From contig NZ_AP027145.1 in the NCBI RefSeq assembly GCF_027925385.1, positions 1 to 64,000 of the forward strand: a stretch of DNA of 64,000 nt. Direction: 5' to 3'. This DNA comes from Methylocystis iwaonis. Lineage in GTDB: Bacteria > Pseudomonadota > Alphaproteobacteria > Rhizobiales > Beijerinckiaceae. The notes under the pieces were generated by a model that saw only the letters and a list, made by a program, of their open reading frames with translations, did no database searches and had not been told where the DNA came from. A program made the position numbers and the translations under genes. Positions 41,857 to 50,897 of this stretch are shown here, piece after piece (position 1 is the first letter of the stretch; each line of letters opens with the position of its first letter).

Positions 41857-41873
41857 TACTAAAATATATGGTA
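41857..41873. promoter_or_regulatory. AT-rich promoter box j (T4SS operon)
   Basis: TACTAAAATATATGGTA has inverted ends TAC/GTA and shares the 10-base core CTAAAATATA with boxes a and d. It lies just before virB1, so it should govern the whole 12.6 kb secretion operon. Confidence 0.6.
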
Positions 41874-42303
41874 AACGTACTCGCGCCTGTGGCGCAAGCG
41901 GCGCGAGCCGGAATTTTAGATCTCTCTAGCGGGGCCACGGCCATGGGACGGCGTTTGTCTCTCAGGGCTCCAAACAAGGCGTGATTCAAAAGATCACTTA
42001 GAAACAGCGTTATAGAGTGCCAGTAGGCGCCAGTGCCGGTATTCGATCAAGATTAATCGGTGTAGACGCCAAGGGGCGGCGTCCCCATTTGCAAGGCGAC
42101 GTTTATGCTATGTTAAAATATGGATTTGCGTGTCTTTGGGCGACCGCTCTCATGGGCTGGCGAGCGTTCTTCGCTCTACGAGTCACGCCTTCGCATGGCG
42201 TTTGCTCCCATTCCCCATTGTCGAGGATAGATGTAAAATACTGTGCATGGGGACGCCGGTTTTGCCCCATTGCTAAATGAGTGAGAGTTCTGAGAGGTCG
42301 CTT
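41874..42303. other. Intergenic region with AT-rich box k
   Basis: No gene is seen in these 430 bases. ATGTTAAAATATGG at 42110-42123, preceded by TATGCT, resembles the other AT-rich boxes and lies about 180 bases before the small gene at 42304. Confidence 0.4.
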
Positions 42304-42522
42304 ATGACGAACGACGCCGCTGCTCAACTCGCAATCCTCACCGAGGCGCTGACGGAGATTGTCGACTTGGCGACAACTCGATCGAGTTCGGTCACTCTGT
42401 CGGATGATCTGCTCGATCGAATGGGCGAAATCGCTGCGGGAGCGCTGACAGCTGCCGCAACCTACGGGCAGTTGCCGGCCTTTTCGATGGAGATCGGTCT
42501 TGGCGGGGATACGCTCAATTAG
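42304..42522 (+). CDS. Small protein, unknown
   Basis: A 72-residue helical protein beginning MTNDAAAQLAILTEALTEIV, with no recognised family. The ATG at 42304 is preceded by GAGAGG; an in-frame ATG at 42277 lacks a ribosome site. It stands alone beyond the T4SS promoter, divergent from virB1, and may be a transfer-related regulator or accessory protein. Confidence 0.5.
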   Translation: MTNDAAAQLAILTEALTEIVDLATTRSSSVTLSDDLLDRMGEIAAGALTAAATYGQLPAFSMEIGLGGDTLN

Positions 42523-42563
42523 CGTTGCTTGATCGCTGAAGTGAGCTTCTAGCTTTCTTCGAT

Positions 42564-43178
42564 TTACGCAGTTGAGGAGGCGCCCAGTTGGGCGTTGGCA
42601 TGCACCGCCAGCCAAACCGTCGGCTCGGCTACATCGGTCCATTCGATCCGATGCCGGAGGTGCGCAGGGATTTCGACATAGTCCCCCGGACGCAAAATGC
42701 GCGGAGCATCCTCCCCCTCGAACACAAGTCCTGCTGAGCCGCTCAGCAGGATGACCCACTCGGTCTGCTCTTGGTCGTACCAAAAGCCAGGCGGGCTCGC
42801 TTGGCCAGTCGAGACGATGCGTTCGATCCGCGCGCCGGGGAACTCGGCCAGGATCGTGACCTCCTCCTCGGTCAGATGCTCCGGTATGTTGGCGAACATA
42901 TTGCCGGCTGCGAGCATCGGGTCCCTCCCTGTGGCGATATTCCCCACGCCCTCACGCACCCCGTGCCCCGTCAAATGGAAGTAGTTCCGCCTTCCGGTGA
43001 GCATCAGCGCAAGGCCGTCGATCGCTGCGACGACGGTCGATGATGAGTGATAGAGAGGGCCGCAAACTTCCATGCGTGACTGCTCGCGCGTCACTTTCTC
43101 CCGGCAGGTGCCGATCGCCGCCAAGAGACGCTCGCGATCTACGAAGCGATCCGACCGTCGGTTGGGTTTTCGGGGCAT
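42564..43178 (-). CDS. Cupin-domain protein with extra N-terminal region
   Basis: A 204-residue protein. The C-terminal 110 residues form a cupin: FWYDQEQTEWVILLSGSAGLVFEGED, then LRPGDYVEIPAHLRHRIEWT, with the metal-ligand candidates E, and H in AHLRHR. The N-terminal 75 residues (SRMEVCGPLYHSSSTVVAAI, LMLTGRRNYFHLTGHG) look like a separate small protein found alone in related genomes, so this may be a fusion. Cupins of this kind often bind small ligands or act as metal-dependent enzymes; the substrate is unknown. The ATG at 43178 (MPRKPNRR) is preferred over that at 43250. Confidence 0.65.
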   Translation of the reverse strand: MPRKPNRRSDRFVDRERLLAAIGTCREKVTREQSRMEVCGPLYHSSSTVVAAIDGLALMLTGRRNYFHLTGHGVREGVGNIATGRDPMLAAGNMFANIPEHLTEEEVTILAEFPGARIERIVSTGQASPPGFWYDQEQTEWVILLSGSAGLVFEGEDAPRILRPGDYVEIPAHLRHRIEWTDVAEPTVWLAVHANAQLGASSTA

Positions 43179-43263
43179 GGACAGGGCCTCTGTTGTTCTG
43201 TATTCGTTCTTATACGAGCGATGCGGCGTGGAGAAGACCGGAAATGGCATTGCTAGCGTGGAA

Positions 43264-43521
43264 ATGAATTGGTGGGCGCTTGCGGCGCTCGGTCTCCTTC
43301 CCGTGTTTGCTCCCGCGGCCAGCGCCGGGGTGGTCGCAAACCACTACGCGCCGGCCGAAAACCTCGAGCACGTGGACATCAGCCTGCTGCGCTCGGCGCA
43401 TACAAAGGTTGACATGGCGGCTAATTCGCTGACCGATTGGCCGGTTATAGCGGCGCTGATCGGCCAGAAGGTGCCATCGGCTCGCTGTCCTTACAGAAAA
43501 TTCCAGACACACTTCATCTAA
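43264..43521 (+). pseudogene. Truncated phospholipase-D-like nuclease
   Basis: The 85 residues start with a signal peptide (WALAALGLLPVFAPAASA) and continue ENLEHVDISLLRSAHTKVDMAANSLTDWPVIAAL, the opening of exported PLD-family nucleases (Nuc/EDTA-resistant type) often found on conjugative plasmids. It breaks off at about one third of the domain, before any HKD motif, and the last 15 residues are unrelated. A remnant of an earlier complete gene. Confidence 0.7.
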
Positions 43522-43793
43522 GCAGCAGCTTGAGCCGGTGTAGTTTGTCGATGCTCCCCCTTTTTCAACCCTCTTCACGCGTCTAACATCCCGCTAGGAG
43601 AACCTTCAATGCGCTTAGGTCTGGGGCCGAAATCAGAAGCGGTGAAATACTCGCTGCTTCGCATCCAAGAAAAGGGCCAACTACGAATCAACGAAGCGCC
43701 ATGAGCAGAGTCATCGCTTGTCATCGATATTGATCATAAGCCTAGACTCAACTTTCGTCACAAATTGAGCGTTCAATCTCTGCGAGGATAGCG
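43522..43793. other. Gap after PLD fragment
   Basis: No frame with support. GC content falls visibly from here to about 50.0 kb, consistent with separate acquisition of the genes that follow. Confidence 0.35.
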
Positions 43794-44570
43794 ATGAGCA
43801 AATCAGATCCGATAGGCGTTGAGTATTACAAACCGCTACAAATTGCCGAAAAGTCCGGGGACATTTTGTTTTACCTCGCCGCAATCCTTTCGGTTGCAAC
43901 TTTAGTCGTTGAAAAAGATAAGAGCCTAGAATTGAACAATTTGGTTCAGGCGCTGTTTGCGGTCTCCGTTCTTCTGCTCTTTCTGATTGGTTTAGCTGTC
44001 CGACTGCATTGGTCAACTCGGGCTCAGACTAAACGTATGTCGGATTTGATGTCTCATGCTTTTGAGCTGCCACTTATCCCTGAGACGTCAAAAGAATATT
44101 ATAATAATGTTGAGAGTGAGCCTCTGAAAAGACTAGCAGCTTCACTGTTAGAGAACACCCTTTTTAGTAAAGAAATACTACAAAAAATGCTGACATGGGA
44201 GAGGGTGATGTCTATCACATACGGGACAATATGGCTACTATTGGCATTGAATCGAAAAGCAGATTTGTCGATCGTCAGTGCTGCAGCGCAAGTGGTGTTT
44301 AGCGAACAGATTTTATCAAAATGGGTAAGAATGGAGTGGCTCAGAGCCCGGGTTGAACGCATTTACGATGACACCTATAGCCTCATACAGTCCTCAAACG
44401 CGGGCTGGTCTAAAGAATATAGGGCTCGTGTAATAGAATATCTGCTTAGGTACGAGACTGGGAAAGCTCAGGCGGGAATCTCTCTTTCCTCAAGCGTTTT
44501 CAAAAAAATGAACCCTGCTCTATCAAAGCGCTGGGCGGATACCGCGAATACGCTCGGCATCCATGTTTGA
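43794..44570 (+). CDS. Multi-TM protein, possible pore-forming effector
   Basis: A 258-residue protein with two N-terminal TM helices (ILFYLAAILSVATLVV and ALFAVSVLLLFLIGLAVRL), a helical stretch ending SKEIL, another hydrophobic region near residues 140-165 (VMSITYGTIWLLLAL) and a charged C-terminus. The layout resembles 4-TM effectors such as the S-4TM family (compare the protein at 57183), but similarity is only architectural. GC content is clearly lower than in the plasmid backbone. It converges on the PLD/helicase pair and may belong to the same defence island. Confidence 0.6.
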   Translation: MSKSDPIGVEYYKPLQIAEKSGDILFYLAAILSVATLVVEKDKSLELNNLVQALFAVSVLLLFLIGLAVRLHWSTRAQTKRMSDLMSHAFELPLIPETSKEYYNNVESEPLKRLAASLLENTLFSKEILQKMLTWERVMSITYGTIWLLLALNRKADLSIVSAAAQVVFSEQILSKWVRMEWLRARVERIYDDTYSLIQSSNAGWSKEYRARVIEYLLRYETGKAQAGISLSSSVFKKMNPALSKRWADTANTLGIHV

Positions 44571-44609
44571 AAAAAAGTCGTGTCTGAATTAACCTGTGTC
44601 CCTGCAGGT

Positions 44610-46364
44610 CTACTGAGACTGGAAAAGTTTTAGAAAGGATGGGATATCGCGCCCCTGCATGGATTTTAGCATTTTTTCCATGAAAATTTTGGTCATTCCA
44701 TCTCCTTCGATCAGCAGGCCAAACTCAGCTCCACGAGCACGACTGCCATCAACTACAGTAGCTAGCCAATTAAAACTTGTGATAGCGAGCGATTCTTCGT
44801 CCCATGAAAGGAACTTGGCATGAAAACGAGTGACTTCCTCAATATTGATCCCCCGCGCCTCGATTTCTGCGCGATCGGGGCCTAACCCCTCGTCACTGAG
44901 CCTTCGACTTAATCGATTGTATGCCAGCCATACTTTGCAACCCAGCTCAGCGGCTCGCGCCATCGGAACAAGGACAGATGTTTCCGCCGATAGGCCATAT
45001 AAATCGCAACCGATGGTGATCTGTTTTCGTGCAACGTCTCTTGCACGTGTCACGCATGCGTAGTGATCATTGTCTTCCATCAGCGTTAAACTACAGCAGC
45101 CTTCTTCCTCAATTCCCTGTGTTTTATGGCGAAGGTCCGTCCACAGCCGGTTCAGGCGTTTTGCCACCGGGCTCCAACTCCCCGAAGCTGGCAATTGCGC
45201 TGCGATTAGCCGACCAAGCAGTTGTGTCGCTAACTGTTGGTTGCGGGATCGAACTGAAGCATCCACCCAATCGAATTCGGTGGACAAATAATTGCAACTA
45301 CCTACTATACTTAGCCAACGATCCGTTTCTCGATCGTTGTATATAATTATCTTTGCGTGCGATCCTGACGAGTGAGGGGCCAATTGAACGCGAGACCGAA
45401 TGCTCGGCGGCAAAGCAGCCAATATTGCTTCGCTGTCCGAAATTGGCTTTCGTCGAGCAGGCTCCTCAGGGTCGACGTGTAACCCCCACAATAGCTCGAT
45501 TTGCACTTTTCGCCTGGCGGCTCTCTCTAAATAAGGGGCTAAAACCTTTATTGTTGCTGGATTGACGAAACAAGAGTGAATGATCACGTGACTTTTAGCA
45601 GAGTCGAGAATCGACTTGAGCATCTCAAAATGCTCGGCTCCTCCGACGATTAGATCGTCTTCCTGTATGTCGTCGCGCAAGCCACCGGAAGCAGCGGTTG
45701 CAAATGATCGCCCTGCCTTTGTGATTGCTTCGGGAGCGCCCTCGGCAGCAGTAATCAGCGCCTCTTTGAGGCGAAGCGGTGCGCTAGGCGGCAAGCCTGT
45801 CTCGAGTGCTCCAAAGGCGACACCAATACGTGCATAGGGCTTCGATGGATTCCGAAATTGAGGAGCTGAAGGCTCGAGGCTTTCGTCCAAATTCAAGTAA
45901 AACAGATCACGCAAACTCGGATCATCAGGATTATATGTATGTAATATCGGATCGAGGCACTCAGGGTCTTCTGGGAGGTCCCGCTCGTATACCAAGTCTA
46001 ATTCATCGGCTCGCAGCCATGCTCCTGTCAGTCGATCGACGCAAACAGATAACCATTTGACGTCACGTTGCAAAGTTACGGGCAGGTTTTCTTCGTTAGC
46101 ACGTCGACGCCCCGCTCCAGTGGCCGTGAAAAACACCCCAGCATCCGTCGAGCGAACTTCAACCCAGCTTGCACGCATAAGATTAATGAGTGCTTCAATA
46201 ACTAACCGCTCAGGTACGCCAGAGATGTGAGATAAGTCCCGCACTGAGCGCCGACCATTTGCTACCTCGACGAGTAGCAAGTGCTCAAGGAGGCTCCATC
46301 GCCTGCCAAAACTGACGGTGTAGCTCACCGCCATTCTATACAGGGGGAGATAAACAATTTTCAA
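44610..46364 (-). CDS. PLD-family nuclease with N-terminal winged helix
   Basis: A 584-residue protein. Residues about 15-90 look like a winged-helix domain (SLLEHLLLVEVANGRRSVRD, then LSHISGVPERLVIEALINL). Two PLD half-sites follow: HAKIIIYN near residue 336 and FHAKFLSWD near 514, each with the HxK of an HKD motif, so a two-lobed active site is expected. Related PLD nucleases act in DISARM and similar systems. The ATG overlaps the stop of the helicase gene by 4 bases, so the two are made together. No signal peptide. Confidence 0.75.
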   Translation of the reverse strand: MKIVYLPLYRMAVSYTVSFGRRWSLLEHLLLVEVANGRRSVRDLSHISGVPERLVIEALINLMRASWVEVRSTDAGVFFTATGAGRRRANEENLPVTLQRDVKWLSVCVDRLTGAWLRADELDLVYERDLPEDPECLDPILHTYNPDDPSLRDLFYLNLDESLEPSAPQFRNPSKPYARIGVAFGALETGLPPSAPLRLKEALITAAEGAPEAITKAGRSFATAASGGLRDDIQEDDLIVGGAEHFEMLKSILDSAKSHVIIHSCFVNPATIKVLAPYLERAARRKVQIELLWGLHVDPEEPARRKPISDSEAILAALPPSIRSRVQLAPHSSGSHAKIIIYNDRETDRWLSIVGSCNYLSTEFDWVDASVRSRNQQLATQLLGRLIAAQLPASGSWSPVAKRLNRLWTDLRHKTQGIEEEGCCSLTLMEDNDHYACVTRARDVARKQITIGCDLYGLSAETSVLVPMARAAELGCKVWLAYNRLSRRLSDEGLGPDRAEIEARGINIEEVTRFHAKFLSWDEESLAITSFNWLATVVDGSRARGAEFGLLIEGDGMTKIFMEKMLKSMQGRDIPSFLKLFQSQ

Positions 46365-49300
46365 CTTACATGACTCACTTTAGCCAAGCGCCCAGCTCTC
46401 ACCGCTTCGCGCATTGTCTTCATCATCCGACCTATGTATGCATGCTCATCATCCGCAGACGTGTATTCGTTGCACCGTGTTTGAAAAAAATCCCAGCTCC
46501 CAATGATACATAATTTTTGCCGCGCTCGACTCAGCAAAACGTTCATGCGATTCGCTTCCTTCAAAAAGCCCACGCTTTTCCAAGGAACCAAGGCATTGTT
46601 TCGAACTAAACTTACAATCACGACATCTGCCTCGGAACCCTGAAATTCATCAACGGTTGCCCCAATTCTTTTCTCTTTCGATAAGTCGAACGGTTCTCTG
46701 AACATATCCGGTAGCAGCCCCTTCGATTTTGCTTGGTTGACTGCGGTCCGAATTTCATCGAGCTGATTATTGTAGGGGGATAAAATCTGTATCTCGCAGG
46801 CTTTGTCTGCATCTGGCTTGAGCTGGCTCAGCACTTTCACAACCATCTCCACCTCAGCTTTCGACACAAAGAGACCCTCAATTTCCCCTTCGGAAAATTC
46901 CTCTTTTTGTACCCAAGGCACGTCACACCAAACGACCCGGGCATCGGGAAGCCACGATCCTTCTGTTATCCTGAAAGGTGGCGTAGCGTTGAATTTATCG
47001 TAGGTTTCTTGCGGGGACCGTAGAATAGTTCCGCCAAATGCATCGGGATAAAAAACCTTGCCAACCAACTCTGCGATGTCGGGGTGCATTCTGTGTTGGT
47101 CAGTCAAAGTCGCCGCCGGGCCAAGTTGGCCGTCCTCCGCGACGCTGTTCTCAAAAATCGCCGCGAAAAGCGTAACCATGCGTCGCCATTGGTTGCATCG
47201 TTCTTCGAACGGCTCCCTTCCATCTTCTTCTTCAACAAGCGACGGATCGATCAAACCCGGAGCGAATTGCGCCCCCGTCTGAATTGCCTTCCGAATACGG
47301 AGTGGCTCACCGAGCAGGGTTTTAAAAACGATCGCATTAAACGGCGGCAGCTGGTGATGATCGCCTAAAAGAAGAAGGCGGTGGCTCTCTTGCAGCGCGA
47401 TCGCCATATCGAAACCATGCGCCTTTCCAGCTTCTTCGATTATCGACCAATCGAAGCGGCGACCTCTGGCTGCTAGATCAGCTAAGTCGCCCGCATTGGA
47501 GGTTGAAAAAGTGACATTCGCTGCGTCTTGTACAAGTGCCTGCAAAGTTCTGACATCAACATCGGCATCACTCCCACGCTCTACGTTCGTTTCGGTCGCC
47601 GCCCTGATTCTTGCTTTCAGGTAAGCCGGAGCTCTGCGGACTATCTCGCTCTCGCTCAAGTCTTTTAACAGGCTTACTGTGACAGCCTCGACATCGTGCT
47701 CCGTTTTTGCATTAGCACCTATTCGGAGCAAGATCGGTCTTTCGTGACCAATTTGCGAAGAGAACAGCCCGGCCAGTTTATGACGCACGTCGTCAACAGT
47801 GTGGTGGGAGTGTGCCGTGACTAATATTTGCGCGCTGTGGTCTATAGTAAAAAGTCGATCAGCAAACGCTTTAATTAGCGTTGTCTTGCCAGTTCCCGGC
47901 GGGCCCTGAATTGCGAAGCTCGGTTGAGTCTTCCACAGGGCTTCAAGCGCGTCCATTTTCGACGGGTCAATTTCGATATTGGATGTTCCGTTTGGCAAGG
48001 TATCTAGACTAACACGGGAGACCTCCCGAGGTGCCGCTAGCATTCGGAGCAAGGCCTCATGCGATCGCATGCCTTCGATTGCCTTATGCCTTCGACGAAT
48101 TTGCGCAAGCGTGCCATCATGATTGCGAGCGAGGTACAGCCGACCTTCCCGCACGGGTAGCGCACCTTGAGCCCGGAAGCTGTAACGAGGCCCAGATTTA
48201 TGTGGAGTTGCCTGCACGAAACGCCACAGCGTCGCAGAAGGATCGCTACCAATCGTTCTGCGATCTAGAAACGAATACCGGTCACTTTTTGGGTCATCAT
48301 CGTCGTCCGCTGCAACTGGTTCGGCTCCGACCCCAAACCAATCCCTGAGCTGCTCCGCTGGAGACGGCAGCTTCAAGTAAGCAGCTAACTCAGACCGCTC
48401 AGCCTCCTCTATTGGCGTTACCTGAACCCAGGTGTCGCTACTAGACCGATGTACATCAATCACCTTCACCGGACATATCTGAGCCACTGTCAGCACAGTA
48501 TCCAATTGCTGGGTAATCCTAAAGAAATCCCATATATCCCGGAGATTATATGGAAGCTTAGCCTTTTCTGTCCTGAAGGGAAATACCCTATTCCACTGAG
48601 CGCTCCTGTCTCTTATTGACCGCTCATGCTTCCTCACACTCGGATAAAGCTGAACGTCAATTTTACGTTCTCCTATACTAAAATGCTGATCGTCAGCAGT
48701 CACTCTTGGTAAGCTCTCAATCGCCTCACAAAATCCAATATCCCATGTATTCATACTTCCAACAGACCATTGCTTCACTTGATATTCAAGCTTTTCACCC
48801 TTGATAATAAAATGATTGAATGGAGATAATCTTGCTATCACCCGAACGTCGCCGCGCAAGTCGTATTTAATCCACTCCCGCTGTTTAACCGGATCAGTTA
48901 GGGGCGCTGCCCCTTCGGAAGCTTTCTGAACAAGCTGTGATAAATTCGAATCGGATAAACGAATTGCCAAAACGAGATCCCGCCCCATACTGGCCGTCGC
49001 GACATTCAAGTCCCGAATTATATTGCGAATTTCCTGCAAAACCTCATCGCTATTTGAGAGCCGCTGTTCGGGGTCAGGCTCCAATAGCGACGAAACGAAC
49101 CTACGTTCTCGCTCCCGAAACGGCGAGTGTCTCTTTATCGCTTCTTGGACCGCTGGGATTTTTTTCAGCCCGGCAACTGGCACTCCAAATATTTCGGCCG
49201 CTACGACGCCAAAATCAAACCAATCAGTGCCAGGCGAGTATTCCCCTTCGGCACCTGCAAGTTCGGGGGCTAACAAGGCTCCGTGCTGAGCTACGTCGGA

Positions 49301-49849
49301 CGCAGCCCCCTCGAGGCCCGCAAAACGCAGAGACCATTCAAAACCACTAAGCCTGAAGTCACCATGGCCTTCAGGCCCGACAAAGACGGCGGAACTGCAA
49401 ATCGAACGGTGGAGGGTGCCCTCGGCATGAAGGATTGAGATGGCCTCAGCGACTCGGAGAAGACCCTCCCAAAGGGGGCGTTTGCGCCCAACTTCTGATA
49501 GGTTTGAGAGCCAAGGATACTTTATTCGGTTGGCCAGCACCTCTGACAACAGCATGCGCCTACCGCCATCCAAAACGGCGTAATAATACTTGTCGTCTAG
49601 GTCCAAATCTCGAAGCTTAACGAAAAATTCCCCTGCCCCCGGGTAACCCTGCAATCGCATCAAACCTCGAACTTCACGGTTCCATAGGGCGCGGATGGCG
49701 CTACTTTCATCAGCTCGTTTCGGCCAGAGTTTCAAGTAGTACACGTCACCGGCATCATGCGCCTGCCAAAGATCAGGCACTCCACGGGCGGGATTGCCTC
49801 GCAGGATTTTTCTATCTAGCGTGTACCGCCCGATGATTCGATCGGCCAT
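46361..49849 (-). CDS. Pseudokinase - UPF1-like SF1 helicase fusion
   Basis: A protein of about 1162 residues. Residues 1-310 follow the protein-kinase fold: YYLKLW supplies the VAIK-type Lys, but the HRD motif reads HRS (TLHRSICSSAVFV, near 148) and DFG reads GFE (RLSGFEWS, near 168), so it is probably a pseudokinase. After a 300-residue middle region comes an SF1 helicase: GPPGTGKTTL (near 648), IIEEAG, LLGDHHQLPP, DQHRMHP, VDEFQGSEADVVIVSLVR and NVLLSRARQ. The start at 49849 (MADRIIGRY) has AGGAG upstream; ATG 49945 is possible. It is coupled to the PLD nuclease downstream, suggesting a DNA- or RNA-targeting defence pair. Confidence 0.8.
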   Translation of the reverse strand: MADRIIGRYTLDRKILRGNPARGVPDLWQAHDAGDVYYLKLWPKRADESSAIRALWNREVRGLMRLQGYPGAGEFFVKLRDLDLDDKYYYAVLDGGRRMLLSEVLANRIKYPWLSNLSEVGRKRPLWEGLLRVAEAISILHAEGTLHRSICSSAVFVGPEGHGDFRLSGFEWSLRFAGLEGAASDVAQHGALLAPELAGAEGEYSPGTDWFDFGVVAAEIFGVPVAGLKKIPAVQEAIKRHSPFRERERRFVSSLLEPDPEQRLSNSDEVLQEIRNIIRDLNVATASMGRDLVLAIRLSDSNLSQLVQKASEGAAPLTDPVKQREWIKYDLRGDVRVIARLSPFNHFIIKGEKLEYQVKQWSVGSMNTWDIGFCEAIESLPRVTADDQHFSIGERKIDVQLYPSVRKHERSIRDRSAQWNRVFPFRTEKAKLPYNLRDIWDFFRITQQLDTVLTVAQICPVKVIDVHRSSSDTWVQVTPIEEAERSELAAYLKLPSPAEQLRDWFGVGAEPVAADDDDDPKSDRYSFLDRRTIGSDPSATLWRFVQATPHKSGPRYSFRAQGALPVREGRLYLARNHDGTLAQIRRRHKAIEGMRSHEALLRMLAAPREVSRVSLDTLPNGTSNIEIDPSKMDALEALWKTQPSFAIQGPPGTGKTTLIKAFADRLFTIDHSAQILVTAHSHHTVDDVRHKLAGLFSSQIGHERPILLRIGANAKTEHDVEAVTVSLLKDLSESEIVRRAPAYLKARIRAATETNVERGSDADVDVRTLQALVQDAANVTFSTSNAGDLADLAARGRRFDWSIIEEAGKAHGFDMAIALQESHRLLLLGDHHQLPPFNAIVFKTLLGEPLRIRKAIQTGAQFAPGLIDPSLVEEEDGREPFEERCNQWRRMVTLFAAIFENSVAEDGQLGPAATLTDQHRMHPDIAELVGKVFYPDAFGGTILRSPQETYDKFNATPPFRITEGSWLPDARVVWCDVPWVQKEEFSEGEIEGLFVSKAEVEMVVKVLSQLKPDADKACEIQILSPYNNQLDEIRTAVNQAKSKGLLPDMFREPFDLSKEKRIGATVDEFQGSEADVVIVSLVRNNALVPWKSVGFLKEANRMNVLLSRARQKLCIIGSWDFFQTRCNEYTSADDEHAYIGRMMKTMREAVRAGRLAKVSHVS

Positions 49850-50105
49850 GTCTGGCAATCCGCTCCTATGGGACTTTTGCGCAATTGCCCCAAGGAAGCA
49901 CAATATACTGCCGCTGCGCAATCTCGTTCCTTCTGCGGGCGGCATGGGAACACTCCCGAAGGTCTTGATCGGTCAAGAAAGCGAATTGGCAGGGGATTCT
50001 TCGCCGCAGAACTCAGGCGGAGCCGAATCGAAATAATAAAGCCCTAGCCATTCGAGCGCTGGCGCGGCCTTTTAATCCGCCGAAAAACATCATTTTGCGG
50101 CTTTG
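49850..50105. other. Gap upstream of helicase
   Basis: Promoter region of the helicase-PLD pair and tail of the DUF3883 relic; nothing else is recognised. Confidence 0.35.
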
Positions 50106-50443
50106 TTAGCGTGCGGTCTGTACGACGGGGATGTGGACGTTTGTCCAGGATCCTTGCTCATTATCCGTAAGGATATGCGGTGCAATATCCTTTACAGTTC
50201 GTTCGTGGAGGCGTGGCCCCTGGAGGTCCCGAACATGGAAATGATAGGCGGCTCCATATTTTTTCGCCGTTTCCCACTCAATTGCGAGATAAGAAAAAAC
50301 TGAGTGGCGAAGCGATCGTTGATTTCACCTCGATCAGTCGAACGACCGGACCTTCTGCACCCATGTCGAAAGATTGAATATCATACCCGGCAGTATTGTC
50401 TTCAACGGCCATCCAAACTGGCGGCATGTTGATGCCAAGCATC
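50106..50443 (-). pseudogene. DUF3883 protein relic, C-terminal part (split by IS66, frameshifted)
   Basis: On the minus strand the frame reads VEDNTAGYDIQSFD, RLIEVKST, and FFLSRN, hallmarks of DUF3883, a PD-(D/E)xK-like nuclease domain common in defence proteins. A one-base shift after SRN is needed to continue with EWETAKKYGAAYHFHVRDL to the TAA at 50106-50108. Upstream it is interrupted by the IS66 insertion and resumes at 52982-53048 (MARARESERSSLQYEPARLAML). Even when joined, only a short N-terminal stretch remains. Confidence 0.75.
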
Positions 50444-50531
50444 GTAAGCGTCCTCCCGGCGCCATTCTAGCTGCGCGGGGCGCGCGTTTGGTAATGGTCG
50501 GACATGGATAGCAACATCTGTGTCTACGCCT

Positions 50532-50897
50532 ATGCGCAGAACTAACCCGAACCAGTTCATAGAGGTCAGAGCCGAACGTCTCGAAGGCGCGCCGGTTGGA
50601 GAACGCCGGCGCTGGTCCGACGAGTTCAAGCATCGAGCCATAGCAGCGGCTCTGGAGCCGGGCACGAACATCTCGGCGCTGGCGCGTTCGTTGAATATTA
50701 CGCCGTCGCAACTTTTCGCATGGCGGCGGACTGCGGTTTTGCGGATGGAGAGAATTGAGCGCCAGACGCCGGCGGAAACGCGGGCGGCCAAGACGCATCG
50801 GGTCGAGATCGAGACTGGCGGAGCGTTGGTGCGGGTGAGCGCGGACATTTCGGAAGCCGACCTTTGCCGTCTACTGCGCGCGGTGCGCGAAGCATGA
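50532..50897 (+). CDS. tnpA: IS66 TnpA
   Basis: A 121-residue protein with a HTH typical of IS66 Orf1: RRRWSDEFKHRAIAAALEPG, then NISALARSLNITPSQLFAWR. It is an accessory DNA-binding protein of transposition. The ATG at 50532 is used; a GTG at 50520 is in frame. The stop overlaps tnpB by 4 bases. Confidence 0.88.
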   Translation: MRRTNPNQFIEVRAERLEGAPVGERRRWSDEFKHRAIAAALEPGTNISALARSLNITPSQLFAWRRTAVLRMERIERQTPAETRAAKTHRVEIETGGALVRVSADISEADLCRLLRAVREA

